DNA of 41,727 bases from an uncultured bacterium (lineage in GTDB: Bacteria > Patescibacteriota > Gracilibacteria > Absconditabacterales > Absconditicoccaceae): contig CAMOEC010000065.1 in assembly GCA_946611795.1 (NCBI GenBank), positions 1 to 41,727 of the forward strand, read 5' to 3'. The position numbers were made by a program, and so were the translations under genes. Each line of letters begins with the position of its first letter. Positions within the stretch are counted from its first letter, which is position 1. Below are positions 8,072-21,865 of the stretch, piece after piece. The notes under the pieces were generated by a model. The model saw nothing but the letters and a program-made list of their open reading frames with translations, did no database searches and had not been told where the DNA came from.

Positions 8072-11000
8072 ATGAAAGCAAAAAAAATATTCATGTGAAT
8101 TGTATTTGCTGTGCTTGTTATTATAGGGATTGAGTGAATGCAATCATTTTGGTGAGAACACAGTTATTATCAAGGTATGTTAACGTCATGGTCTAATCGA
8201 TGACTTATTGCTAGTTCACTAGCTTGTTGAGTAATACCTCTTTTATATATGAGAAGAAAAAAACTATCATTACTAAGTTTAGTTGTAAGTACTTGAGGAG
8301 CATTATCTTTATTTATGATATTGCATGAATGGATTCAGTGAAATTTATTAACATTATTTTCTGCAATTCCATTAGTATTTAATACATTAGTATTGTATAT
8401 ACTTGCAATTGCATTTATTTTCGCAACATTTTCTTTATGAGAATTTATATGAAGAAAACTAAAATTATTCCAAACAATTAGATGGCAAGAAACATTCCTT
8501 ACTTTTTGAATTGGTTTAACTTGTTTCTTAGTAATTGTTCAAATATTAGAATGAATTTGAATTTTTTATGGCTATTTAAATCGAGTATTATTACTCTGAT
8601 TAATATGTTTGTGATGGTTTGAAAGAAAATATTTGGTTGAATATAAAGATTCATTATTATCAGTAATAGAAAATGCAAAGGATTTAAAAACAAGTTCAAA
8701 TTTATGGTGGATCTTTAGTATATTGATAGTAGTTTCATTTTGATATTATTTCTTTAATTTCTCTCATTCTTATATTCCATATTCTACTGCTTGGGATGCT
8801 AATCATGAATATATGTATTTACCTAAAGTTGTTTCAGAAAATAACTGAATACTATGGTGAAATGTTTGACCAGCATCAAGTATGCTAGGATTATGGCATT
8901 CATATATTGCATTCTTTTTCTCTGTATGAACTCCTATATCTTATGTTTTAAATATTGCAAAAGATACTGTTGCTGTAAATCTTAATGCTTTGAGTTGAGT
9001 ATTTGTTCTTCTTTTTGGGCTCTGAGCACTAAGTGAAGCATTAGTATTGTTCAAAAAGAGAGAGGATGATGAAGAAACTCCAGTACCATTTATGATTGGA
9101 TGGACTCTTATTTTGATGTGGTTGACAAGTTGAATGGGAGCTTTCTTGTTGTTTGTTGATAATAAAACAGATATGTGAGTATTAGCTTTATCATTACTTG
9201 CAATCCTTTCATGATTCGTTTTCTTGAATTATTTTAATAAAAGATGAACTCATATTGAATGAGCGCAAAGTACAAAGTATTTAGTAATTTCAGCTATATT
9301 GTTCTCTTTTGCTATTATTGCAAAAGTAACAGCATTTATTGATGCAGTTATCTTTGCTTTAATAATGGTATGATTCTGTCTTAATACAACAACATTAATA
9401 TGAATGTGAATTATGATCCTATGATTAATGTGAGTAATTCAGCCTCTATTTACATTTGCTTTTATTACAAAAGAATTATGACTATTAATTTTAGCAGTAT
9501 GAGCTGTTATAACTATTATATGATTAATTCGTGGTCTAATAAATAGAACAGATGCTTTCTCTAAGAGACTAAAACAAATGGTTATTTGGTGAATAACTCT
9601 TGTAATATCATTATTTATTTTCAAATGACCATGGACAGCTATTGGACAGTTATCAAGATGATCATTTAATTTTTCAACATTTGTTAAGTCAACATTACTT
9701 GCTAAAGCGCCTCAATTTGATGAAAAAAAATTACTTTTAGCTCAATCAACATGAGATATTGAAAGTATAGAAGAACAAGCTTCTATTGATGAAAAAGTTT
9801 TTGAAGAAGAAACAAATGATATATCATTTCAACAATGTTTATTAGAAAAATATGATAAAGAAGATTTAGCTTCAACAATGCAAAAAGCTCCAGGAAATTC
9901 TTTAAGTGAAGATGTATGAAGGTATGTTTGATTCTGATGGAGAGAATTCAAAAAGACAAGAATAGGATGAGGAGTATTAAAACTATTATTCCGAAAGAAT
10001 GATGCGTGTTATTGATGGGATAGTGATTGAAGAATATTGTGTAAAAATGCAGAACTTATTGAAAAAGAAGATGTTAATGGTTTAAAAAAATTGGCTGAAG
10101 AGTCTCTTGATAAAGATTGACAGGCATATCAACTTATCGCCGATCTTGTTGAATGAAAAACATCATGAGACGACTTAAGAGACTATTATACATCTATTGA
10201 AACCTATTATAAAGAACATAGTATAAAGACAACAGATTCAAGTGTTTATATCCCATATAGATATATAGTTCCACTTAATGTTGTATTTAACTGGTCATTA
10301 CAAAATCATAGTAGTTATTATACAGATATTGGTTTAATTTGGTTGGCTGTATTTGCTATTATGTTGTTAGGATTAATTTATGCTATTTGTACATATGATA
10401 AAAAAAGAAAACAATTATTAATAATCTGATTCTCAACAATAATTGGTTGGGTAATTTGGTGGGCAATTGCATGAGGAATTGTATGGTACGGATTAGGATT
10501 AATTATCTGGTCAAGTTTCGTAGTCGCAGTATTCTTTCAAGAATGGAAAATCGAAAAAGATTGAAATTTGCGTATATGGGTATGAGGTGTTTTGGCACTA
10601 TTTGCTCTATGAATGCTAATGCAATGGGTATTAAATGCCTCAAGAATAGCATCACAATCAAGTTCATGACCATTCGGACGGTATAAATCAAATGTTGGTG
10701 AAAGACAAGAAATTACAAAGGATTTAGAGTTCAAAAATTCAAAGGTTTATAATTTTAACTCAGAAGATGTATTCTGACTTCAATTCTGACAATATCAACC
10801 TTTCTTGAATGCTGTAAAATGAAGAAATGATAAGGATTGAATACTTATCGCATGAACTTATATTCAATATTTCTTAGATAACCGAAATAATATTATTTCA
10901 GATGGAATGCTAACACATTTATGGCAACAAGTATCTGATTTTAATAGTTGTAGAGGATATCAAAGATTAAAGAATGAAAATGTAAAATATCTTATTATTG

Positions 11001-11620
11001 ATCCAAATATTTGAACTGTTGGTAGAGCAGGAGAGTGAAATGAATCTTTGTTTTATAGATTCTTTGCAAGACTTTCAGAGGATGAACAAGAAATACAAAC
11101 ACATGGAGCAATAACAATGCTTGTAAAAATGGCACAAGAATGATATTTAGATTTAGTATATACTAATAATATTGGTGCAAAATATGCATTTGAACTTTCA
11201 GATGCTGAATTAATCTCTCATTTTGGAGCTAAATCAAAGGATGACTTAATTCTTCTAAGAGCTAAAATGGCAGTAATTAAATTCTTCTATTCAGAAAATG
11301 AAATTCTAGAAAAGATATTTATGCTTTTCCAAGAAAGAATTCTAAATGGTCAATGAGTATCTGATATTGCAAGTATGATAGGAAAAGATGTTGATGTACA
11401 AAAACTTCTTCCAGTTATTAAAGCGCTTATTGAAAAGTGAGATACTTCTTGAGTTAAAAATCTTACACAAGATGAAAAATACGTAGTTTCTCAATATGCA
11501 GGTATCTATAGATTAATGAGAACTCCTGCACAAAAAGAACAGGCTCAAAATGTACTTACACAATTGTTCCAAAATTCAGTATTTGGTTCATCACAGGTAA
11601 TAAGTCTAGAATTAAAATAA
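8072..11620 (+). CDS. Giant multipass membrane protein, GT-C glycosyltransferase-like
   Basis: 1182 residues, with many hydrophobic segments (I see at least fifteen) in residues 1-520 and a second membrane block near 750-870. A loop after an early transmembrane helix carries YSTAWDANHEYMYLPKVV, with acidic residues placed like the first external loop of GT-C polyprenol-phosphate sugar transferases. The C-terminal soluble part includes LKNENVKYLIIDPNI, a pattern common in the extracytoplasmic domains of such enzymes. No exact GT-C family signature could be confirmed. Between the membrane blocks is a charged cytoplasmic or external segment (about 545-750). UGA is very common, often inside transmembrane helices. 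It precedes mnmA by 25 bases. A transporter or export factor remains possible. Confidence 0.7.
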
Positions 11621-11645
11621 TAATTATCTTTTATAAAAAGCATAA

Positions 11646-12683
11646 ATGAAGATTCTTGTAGGGCTCTCATGAGGTGTTGATTCTGCAATAGCTGCATATC
11701 TTCTTAAACAGAAATGATATGAGGTTGTTGCAGGATTTATGAAAAACTACGTTTCAGAGACATGAAATTGTACAACATATGATGATTCAAAAGAAGCCAT
11801 CAAAGTCGCTGAATTTTTATGAATAGAAATTCAGGCTTTTGATTTTCAGAAAGAATACCAAGAAAGAATAATAGACTATATTTATAGAGGATATGAAAAG
11901 TGAATTACTCCAAATCCTGATGTTTTGTGTAATTCTTTGATTAAATTTGATGTCTTCTTAGAGAAGGCTTTAGAAAAATGATTTGATAAAATAGCAACAT
12001 GACATTATGCTCAATTAGAAGAAAATGATTGAGTATATCACCTTATTCGTTGAGTAGATCATAATAAAGACCAAACTTATTTTTTGGCTTGATTAAATCA
12101 AAATCAGCTAAAACATTCAGTGTTTCCTATATGACATCTTACAAAACCTGAAGTAAGGGACTTGGCTAAAAAAATAGGTTTACCAAATGCAGAAAGAAGG
12201 GACTCTCAATGATTGTGCTTTATATGAAATGTTCCTATTAAGAATTTCCTTATGAATAAGTTTCCAATAAAAAAATGAGAAATAAGAACATTGGAAAATA
12301 AAGTCGTTGGAGAACATGATGGAGCTTATTATTTTACTATATGACAAAAACATTGATTGGGGTTAAATTTTAAGGCTTATGTTTATCGTATAGATATAGA
12401 AAATAATATAGTTTATGTTTGTGATAAAGATGCTGATGAACTTTTTTCACAAGATATTATAGTAAAAGATTGGTCTTGGATTGCAGAAGAATATAAAGAA
12501 GGGGATGCTTTAACTTGAAAAATTCGTTATCGTCAAAACCCTCCAGTAGAATGTTCAATAACACAAAAACAGGAGAATCAACTTAATATCCACTTTAAAG
12601 ATCCGCAGCGAGCAGTAGCTCCAGGACAAGTATTTGTACTATATGATTGAGAAATATGTTTATGAGCTTGAATTATTTCTTAA
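11646..12683 (+). CDS. mnmA: MnmA, tRNA-specific 2-thiouridylase
   Basis: This 345-residue enzyme makes 2-thiouridine at position 34 of Lys, Glu and Gln tRNAs. It shows the PP-loop SGGVDS (residues 8-13), NPDVLCN with the first catalytic cysteine (about 98), TGHYA, the RDSQGLCF motif with the second cysteine (about 195), and the C-terminal ...RAVAPGQVFVLYDG segment. The first Gly of SGGVDS is UGA. The sulfur donor is probably SufS, encoded at 16460-17665. A TATAAA lies eight bases before the ATG and no Shine-Dalgarno is seen. Its TAA overlaps the stop of convergent alr by two bases. Confidence 0.96.
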
Positions 12684-13804
12684 GAAATAGTTCTCCTAAT
12701 ACCTCTATCAAGTCTTATTAATATTTCATATGGAATAGTATTGGCCTTCTCAGCGATAGAAACAATACTATTTTCTTTTTTATTATCATTGCCAATAAGT
12801 TCAATTTTATCTCAAATTTTCATATTTTCATTTGCAATACAACAACTCAAATTCATACAAATAGTTCCTATTTGATTTACTGGGGCTCATTGATAGTAAT
12901 AAACTAATTTTCAGGCAAGATTTCTAAGCCATCATTCATAGTATCAAAAAGGTACGGTAGCACTCCGACATTCTTCTTTTGCAGTCCATTTATGATTATA
13001 ACTAACTCAGTCTTCAGGAGAAAGCTTTTGTAGGGAAATAATACTAGAGGTTAAAGTTAAGGCAGGTTCTAGTCATCTTAACATCTCTTTCTCTTCTTGA
13101 AAAGGTGAATATCAGTAAAGTAAAAGTCATGGTCTCCATGCATTAAAAAATTCATCATCAATAGAACATAATCATGCAGAAGCTCCAATATGTCTTCGTC
13201 TTGGTTTAAATCAAAAACTTTCTATCTTCGCATACATTGTTTTAAATGTATCTATTTGTTTATCAATGTGATTATTTGAAACATCTGCATCATAAAGATG
13301 AGACATAACTCAGTCTAAGGAAATTTTTGGATTATTCTTTAATAATGTTAAGAATCTTTCTAAATCTTTTTCCTGAATTCATTCTCTATTCATTCAGGTA
13401 TTTAAAAATAATTGAATTTTTATTCTCTTGTTAAGGCTTATAAGATAATTAAGGGTACTTAAATTATAAACAGCTACACTTGTCCTATTGTAATCAAAGT
13501 AACGATAATTTTCAGCTAATGTCTCTCACATGATGAGTATATTAAAATCAGAGTTGTTGTGAATGATTTGATATTCTGGGAAAGAATCAACAACAAGATA
13601 AGGAAATTTTTCCCCCTCAAGTATTTCTAATAATTGATAAATTCAATGCCCATATGCATTTGATTTTAGTACAGGGAATATCCCTGATGATGGTTTTAAT
13701 GATTTTATAAGTTTAATATTATTAATAATATTTTCTTTTGATATATTAATAGTATTTAATGTCTCAACTTTTGGTTTGCGAAGATTTTTTAATCGTTGTA
13801 GCAT
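12680..13804 (-). CDS. alr: Alanine racemase
   Basis: This 374-residue PLP enzyme interconverts L- and D-alanine, supplying D-Ala for MurF's dipeptide substrate. The PLP lysine lies in PVLKSNAYGHG (K47), the second catalytic base is the tyrosine of GVSYNHKW, and ATVPFGYYEGWLR and RPGLLLYGYSP are family motifs. The usual CMDM motif reads CMNLSCC. The first 20 residues are a basic extension before the barrel. It starts 15 bases after the stop of the pseudouridine synthase gene, and TATTAT lies seven bases before its ATG. Its stop overlaps that of mnmA on the other strand. Confidence 0.95.
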
Positions 13805-13819
13805 GTGTTTTATAATATG

Positions 13820-14497
13820 TTAAATTGCTTGATATTCTCCTTCTTTTAAATCTCAAAGTACATAATTTCATATACGGATTCTTTGTAAATCAGTAACTTC
13901 ATATCATAGAGACTTAAAGATTCTTCTGATATGTCTCTTTTTTCATTCATTTAGTGTTATGATAATCTTGTTATTATCTCATTTTTCAAGTGATTTAGTC
14001 CTGAGAAGTTCTCATGAGTCACGGATTCATAATAGAATTTTGTCTTTTAAATTCCAATTAAAATTTTTATTTAGACTAACAGTATATGTTTTTTCTACTT
14101 CTTTACTAGGATGCTCATATTCATGAACTAATTTAGAATTAGTTGTCAAAATCATAAGTCAACGGCTATTCTTGTCTAATCTTCAGATATAATAATATTT
14201 ATTTACAAATTCTTTGGGTAAAAGTTCATAAAATGTTTTATTATGCGGATCAGATTTAGAACAAGTGTATCACATTGGTTTGTTAAATAAAAGAATCTCA
14301 TCAAAGTGTTCATCTTCAAATGAAACACTTTCATTAATTTTAAATGAAGCTATAATTAACAAATCTTTTTCTTTTATTTCAGCTTTGTAGTTTTCTATTT
14401 TTATATTGTTTACGAAAACTGTTCACTGATTAATAGCATCAGTGATTTTCCTTCTAGAAATTCAGTGATATTTTTGAAGATAGTCCCTTAATAGCAT
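13820..14497 (-). CDS. Pseudouridine synthase, RsuA/RluB/E/F family
   Basis: 225 residues. An N-terminal S4-like RNA-binding segment (LRDYLQKYHGISRRKITDAI, then VFVNN) is followed by the catalytic domain: LLFNKPMGYTCS, then YYIGRLDKNSRGLMILTTN with the catalytic Asp in GRLD, and GKKRHIRRIFKSLGYEV near the end. These are the hallmarks of the family that isomerises one uridine in 16S or 23S rRNA. Whether the target is small- or large-subunit rRNA cannot be told. It lies between the acidic lipoprotein and alr on the minus strand, and the lipoprotein's terminator ends only 13 bases before its ATG. Confidence 0.92.
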
Positions 14498-14510
14498 GTT
14501 TATTTTTATT

Positions 14511-14537
14511 AAAAAAAGACATTATACAATGTCTCTT
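14511..14537 (-). terminator. Terminator of the acidic lipoprotein gene
   Basis: GACATT (14518-14523), loop ATAC, AATGTC (14528-14533), with A-rich flanks. On the minus strand a run of seven U follows the stem. TATAAT on the minus strand falls in the hairpin loop region and may serve as a -10 for the downstream gene. Confidence 0.7.
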
Positions 14538-14570
14538 TTATAGTATCTTAGTAACAAGTTGCAAGAGAAA

Positions 14571-14843
14571 TTATTCTGCTGCTTCTTCTACTACTTCACC
14601 AGTTGTTTCTTCTGTTTCAGGAGCTTCAACAGCTTCAACTTCTTCAGCACCAGAAAGAACATTTTCTTCAGTTGAAATAACTTCAACTTCTGGTTCTTCT
14701 TCGTCTACAACGATTTCAACTTCTGGAGTGTTTTCTTCTACAAGAACTTCTTCTTCAACAGGAGCGTTATTATTACATCCAGCTAAAAGAACTACTGAAC
14801 TAAGAGCTAGTGCAGCTAACATAGGCTTTTTCATTCTATTCAT
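14571..14843 (-). CDS. Small acidic lipoprotein
   Basis: 90 residues. MKKPMLAALALSSVVLLAGC is a lipoprotein signal with lipobox LAGC. After the lipidated cysteine come NNN and about 67 residues dominated by Glu, Val and Thr (repeated VEEE, EEPEVEV, EETTGEV). It is low-complexity, negatively charged and probably disordered, anchored in the membrane and exposed on the outside. It has no UGA; its three glycines are GGA or GGT. TATATT lies eight bases before the ATG, with no Shine-Dalgarno. It could be a surface spacer or ion-binding polymer; no function can be assigned. Confidence 0.88.
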   Translation of the reverse strand: MNRMKKPMLAALALSSVVLLAGCNNNAPVEEEVLVEENTPEVEIVVDEEEPEVEVISTEENVLSGAEEVEAVEAPETEETTGEVVEEAAE

Positions 14844-14943
14844 TTGATAAAAATATAAAAATATGAACAGACTTTATATAGCAAATTATATCATAAATGC
14901 AAGAGTAATGTCGGGCAAAATCATAATTATGAATATGTATTAC

Positions 14944-14971
14944 TTGACATTATCAAATAATTTCGTATATT
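14944..14971 (+). promoter_or_regulatory. Promoter of the UGA-free gene
   Basis: Perfect TTGACA (14944-14949), 16-base spacer and TATATT (14966-14971). TATTAT at 14968-14973, with an 18-base spacer, is an alternative -10. Transcription would begin near 14978-14980, which supports the downstream ATG at 15004. Confidence 0.65.
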
Positions 14972-15003
14972 ATATTTGGATAAAAATAAAATTAAATATA
15001 AAA

Positions 15004-15417
15004 ATGATAGAAGACAAAATTTTTTTAAAAAAACGGGTTTCATTGGATGAAATTCTATCTTTTCTTGAGCATATTGTAACAGAATGCAAGAAAGATGAGG
15101 ATTTTGATAAGAAAGAATTAGCTACTTGGAATGCTAATATTTGCTCTTGTTTGCATAGATGTGGATGTGATTCTGTAATTGAGACTCCATTCGGTGTAAA
15201 AACAGATGGCTCATTGCTTATTCTCTGTATGATAGAAATACTAAAATATGGAAAAATAAGTATCATGGTCAACTATCCATCAGAGAAAAATATTTTTTCC
15301 TATAGAATGCCGTATAATACAGGTATTGTAGGCGTCCTTTTGGAAAATCTGTCTGTGGAAAAGAAATATTCGGTTATTGAAAGAATTTCACATTCTTTGA
15401 AAGAGTGGAATATGTAA
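15004..15417 (+). CDS. Unknown 137-residue protein with no UGA codon
   Basis: I do not recognise this soluble protein. It has a cysteine cluster (NICSCLHRCGCD, residues about 50-61), a central hydrophobic stretch (SLLILCMIEIL) and a helical C-terminus. All six glycines are GGN and none is UGA, although neighbours use UGA for a large share of Gly. The reading frame stays open back to 14863, but the promoter at 14944-14971 lies inside that extension, so I start at the ATG at 15004. The different glycine codon choice could mean recent acquisition or chance in a short gene. It ends at a strong terminator and stands alone. Confidence 0.75.
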   Translation: MIEDKIFLKKRVSLDEILSFLEHIVTECKKDEDFDKKELATWNANICSCLHRCGCDSVIETPFGVKTDGSLLILCMIEILKYGKISIMVNYPSEKNIFSYRMPYNTGIVGVLLENLSVEKKYSVIERISHSLKEWNM

Positions 15418-15435
15418 AGTAGTATCTTAACTATT

Positions 15436-15472
15436 AATGAGCTTATTGGAAAACAAGTAAGCTCATTTTTTT
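15436..15472 (+). terminator. Terminator after the UGA-free gene
   Basis: AATGAGCTTA (15436-15445) and TAAGCTCATT (15458-15467) form a perfect 10-bp stem with a 12-base loop, followed by T-residues to 15472. Confidence 0.85.
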
Positions 15473-15558
15473 GAGAAAAATATAGAATGATTTTCAATTG
15501 TATTTTTATCCTATTTTCCTATCCTTTAATGAAAGAATTTTTATCTGGTTTTTAGTTC

Positions 15559-16431
15559 ATGAGAGGACTTGTAAAGTCGAAACCTTTTACAAAGAAATTA
15601 AAAAGATCAAGTGCTCCTAAAACAGGAATTTCTTTTTCGATTTCTAATAGAAGGTGAAGAGATCAGGAATCTCCTTTCATGATACTTATTAAAAAATGGG
15701 GAGTAATAATCCTTATAAGTATTTTATCTTTAATATTATCAATCTTTTTATTGAAATGAACTTGGTATAATCCAGTTTATATAATTGAGAATATAGAATA
15801 TCCAGAGGAGACAAAAATAGAATACTGAAATACAGAACTTTTTGTCTTATCATCAAAGTTTTTGAGATGAAAATATTATAACACCTTAAGAGTTTGATGA
15901 GAATGAAGTCTTCTAGATTGGGTAAGAAAAGACTATCCATTTGTAAAAGATACTCATATAGATTTTTTAGGAAACCAAACAGTTCGCGTTGATTTTGATT
16001 ATACTGAACCGGAATATGTCGTTAAACTTTGAGATAAAAAATATTGAATACGGAAAGATAATGTATCAACAGAATTAGATTATAGATGGAATTTGTGAAA
16101 AAGTGCATTCGTCATTGATACTCCTTGATATTTAAGTTGAGTTACTTCATTATCATGATTCTTTTATGATGTTGATTATAATTGGTATGAGGAAAACATT
16201 CCTCTAATTAAAGAAGCTTTTCCAGAAATGGATCGTTTTGTATACCTTGCGTGATCTCAAAATTTTATGGTTTTTGAAAATTGAAAGATGATTTATCTTT
16301 ATAAGGAAGATATACCTCATCAATTACAAAAATATCAGTGGCTGAAGAATTATTATGATGCTTTTTATTCACTGGCGACAATAGATCTGTGAAGCCTTAA
16401 TCAAGAAAAAGTTATAGTTTGATGGTTATAA
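15559..16431 (+). CDS. ftsQ: FtsQ/DivIB-like cell division protein
   Basis: 290 residues with the FtsQ layout: a basic cytoplasmic tail (about 55 residues), one transmembrane helix (WGVIILISILSLILSIFLL, about 53-72), then an extracytoplasmic part. The part after the membrane (PVYIIENIEYP...LDWVRKDYPFVKDTHIDFLGNQTVRVDFDYTEP) fits a POTRA domain followed by the beta domain, and the end ATIDLGSLNQEKVIVGWL matches the last strands of FtsQ. FtsQ links early and late divisome proteins at the septum. Sequence similarity is low, so the assignment rests on topology and these segments. sufS follows after 28 bases. Confidence 0.7.
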
Positions 16432-16459
16432 AAGGTTTTAGAATGTAGTTTATTAAGAT

Positions 16460-17665
16460 ATGTTCAGAAAAGATTTTCCATTAATAATTAATAATCCAGA
16501 TATTCTTTACTTAGATAATGCTGCAACTACGCAAAAGCCTGCAGTAGTTATAGATTGAGTATCTGAATTTTTGAAAAGTGAATATGCAAATGTTCATAGA
16601 TGATTGTATAGTCTTTCTGAAAAATCTGAAACACATTATGAACATAGTAAAGAGTTAGTTTCTGAACTTTTAAATTGTGAAAGTAAGGAAGTTATCTATG
16701 CTGCTAATGCTACTGCATCAGTAAATCTTATAGCTCAGACATTAGTAAATTCTCATAAATTAAAAAAAGGTGATTCTGTATTGATATGAATACGAGATCA
16801 TCATGCAAATATTCTACCTCGAATGTCACTGTCAAAATTGTTTTGATTTAATGTTAAGTTTTTTTGAATAAATGAAGACTATACAATAGATTATTCTGAT
16901 TTTGCTAAGAAATATACAGACGATGTAAAAGTTGTTAGTTGTTGATATGTCTCTAATGTAACTTGAGCAATATATGATGTGAAAAAAATTAAATCATTAT
17001 TACGTGATGATACATTTTATATAGTGGATGCATCACAGGCAGTTCCTAATTTATTGGTTGATTTTCAAGAGATTTGATGTGATGCTCTTGTATTTACAGC
17101 TCACAAAATAATGGCATTCACTTGAGTGTGAGGCTTAATATTAAAACGAGACCTGTTAAAACAACTTCAACCATTAAGTGTGTGATGATGAACAGTCAAA
17201 GATGTTTCAATTGATGAATTTAAATTAAAAAGCTGAACTTGAAAATTTGAGTCTTGAACTCCTGATATTATATGAGCTGTTTCATTAGAGTATGCACTTG
17301 AATATGTTAAATCCCTGTGAAAAGGTGATATGAAAAGCTGAATGAAAGTAATAGAAGAGCATGAAAAAAGTATGGCAGAATATTGAATTAAAAAGTTTGA
17401 AGAATTAAAAGATAATCTATTATTAGTTTGACCTAAAGTGAATAGACTCCCTATATTCTCATTCATTATTAATTGACATGAAAATTATAATCAGGTTGGA
17501 GAATATTTCGCAGAAAGATGAATCTGTATACGTTGCTGATGACATTGTGCTTATCCATTATATAAAAGCCTAGACATTTGATGAAGCTGTAGAATGAGTA
17601 CCTATATTTATAATGATAAAGAAGATATAGATAAATTCTTTAATGTCCTGAGTGAATTAATATAA
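16460..17665 (+). CDS. sufS: Cysteine desulfurase, SufS type
   Basis: This 401-residue PLP enzyme takes sulfur from cysteine for Fe-S clusters and tRNA thiolation. It has the N-terminal YLDNAATTQKP, HANVHRG-like segment, the PLP lysine in TAHKIMAFTGVGG (about 216), and the catalytic cysteine in IRCGGHCAYPLYK (about 363). The short loop around that cysteine is that of group II (SufS) enzymes. The partner SufU or SufE is not in the window. It sits between ftsQ and leuS on the same strand; MnmA elsewhere in the window is a likely sulfur acceptor. Confidence 0.93.
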
Positions 17666-17731
17666 AATTCCTTGCAATTAAAAAATCAAATACTACATTA
17701 AACTTAATATTTTAAATTATATTGTAAAGAA

Positions 17732-20269
<2,538 letters not shown>

Positions 20270-20285
20270 TTAGGAAAAATTGACA

Positions 20286-21050
20286 ATGTGAAAAGATGAA
20301 ATGTTTACTTTAACAATTTCATGAGGAGGAGCAAAAGGAATGTATGCATGTTGAATTCTTAAAGCTATAGAAGAATTAGACATGAAAAAAAACATAAAAG
20401 CAGTATTCTGAGTTAGTGCTTGAGCATTAACTTGAGCTTATTGGTTGAGTTGATGGAAAGCAGAAGATATTTATAAAAAATATGTTGAGAGTTGATTGTT
20501 TACTATTAAAAACATTACACTTTTCCCTATGAAATGACTGTTAAAGGAATGAATAATGGAAAAAATAGTTAAGCCAGATATAAAAAGAACGTTTGAACAA
20601 TTACAAAAGCCATTATATGTTTGAGCAACTGATTTATTAAAGTGAAAGTTTATATTATATAATAGTGGTGAATTATTAAGACCTGTAATTTGAAGTTTAT
20701 CTGTTCCTTGAATATTTGCTCCAATTGAGTATGAAGGAGCGCTTTTAATTGATGGAGGAGTTACAAATAATTTTCCAATAGATGCAGCTAAAAAATATTA
20801 TCCTAATACTAAGCAAATTGGAATTTTATTATCTAAGTTTAAAAAGAATCAAAAGATAGATAATTTAGTTGATACTTTACAGGTAACATATGATCTTTTA
20901 TTGAAAGGACATTTGAGTCAATCATTTAATGATGCTGATGTCTTGTTCTATAGAGACCTAAAAACAGGTATGACGGAAAATGGTGAAAAGAAAATGGCTC
21001 ATCTCTTTGAATTATGATACAAAGACTGATTAGAAACTTTTAACTCATAA
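20286..21050 (+). CDS. Patatin-like phospholipase, copy 1
   Basis: 254 residues. The oxyanion-hole motif SGGGAKGMYACG (about 12-23), the nucleophile motif GVSAG (serine about 43) and the catalytic aspartate in LIDGGVTNNFP (about 155) are all present, so the Ser-Asp dyad is intact. Such enzymes hydrolyse acyl chains of membrane lipids, in metabolism or as effectors on other cells. There is no signal peptide. The Gly of codon 2 and several in the motifs are UGA. A related gene follows after 10 bases. Whether it acts inside the cell or is exported cannot be told. Confidence 0.93.
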
Positions 21051-21060
21051 ATTTATTGAA

Positions 21061-21852
21061 ATGAAATTTCCATTCTTTTTTAAAAAAGAAGATCGTTATG
21101 TAATTGTAATTTCTTGAGGAGGAATGAGATGATTTTATTGATGATGAGTTTTTAAGGCTATCGATGAATTGGGGTTAAGAAGTAAAGTAGATGCAATTTA
21201 TTGAGTAAGTGCTTGATGACTATTGGCTAGTTACTGGGCTGCATGATATAAGGCAGATGAGATAATGGATTTGTTTCTTGAATGAGATTTTATGAATTTA
21301 TCAAAGGATATAAATCTTATTCCAAAGGAATCAATTTTAACAAACAAAATGTTAAAAAAACAAATTACTAGAGATTTGCCAGAAACTTTTGAGGAATTAA
21401 AAATCCCGACATATATTGGTTGTACTAATACAAATGAGTGACAAAGTGTAATCCTTTCATCATGAGATTTATGCTCTGCATTGATGTGAACAATAGCAAT
21501 ACCATGAATATTCCCTGCCGTAGAGAGAGAATGACTTCTTTTAGTTGATTGATGAGTTTCAAATAACTTTCCTCTAGCAATAGCAAAGGAGAAGTATCCT
21601 AAACATAAAATAATTTGATTATCATTAAATAAATATCAAAAAAATCAGAAAATAAAGAATATTATTGATAGCTTACTAGTTGCTTTCGAAATAATGTTAA
21701 GAAAGGATATAGAACCACAAGGAGCATTAGCAGATGTATTCTTTCATAAGAATCTTGAGACGCCAGTTTTGGAGTTTAATAAAACAAAGTTAAGAAAATT
21801 ATTCAAAATGGGTTATGAAGACTGAATGGAAAAATTAAAAGACCTTGTTTAA
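21061..21852 (+). CDS. Patatin-like phospholipase, copy 2
   Basis: 263 residues, a paralogue of the gene just before it. It has ISGGGMRGFYGGGVF, the nucleophile motif GVSAGG (serine about 50) and LVDGGVSNNFP (aspartate about 163), so the catalytic dyad is complete. The two copies align from start to end but differ at most non-motif positions, so the duplication is old. There is no signal peptide. It is followed by rsmE after 13 bases, in a probable unit leuS-patatin-patatin-rsmE. Confidence 0.92.
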
Positions 21853-21865
21853 TATTATTAAAATC

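Noticed and set aside
10447-10734. Short overlapping open frames on both strands
   Set aside because: They lie inside the 1182-residue membrane protein gene, have no family signature and no start signals.
14863-15003. N-terminal extension of the UGA-free gene
   Set aside because: It contains a good promoter (14944-14971), so the ATG at 15004 is the more likely start.
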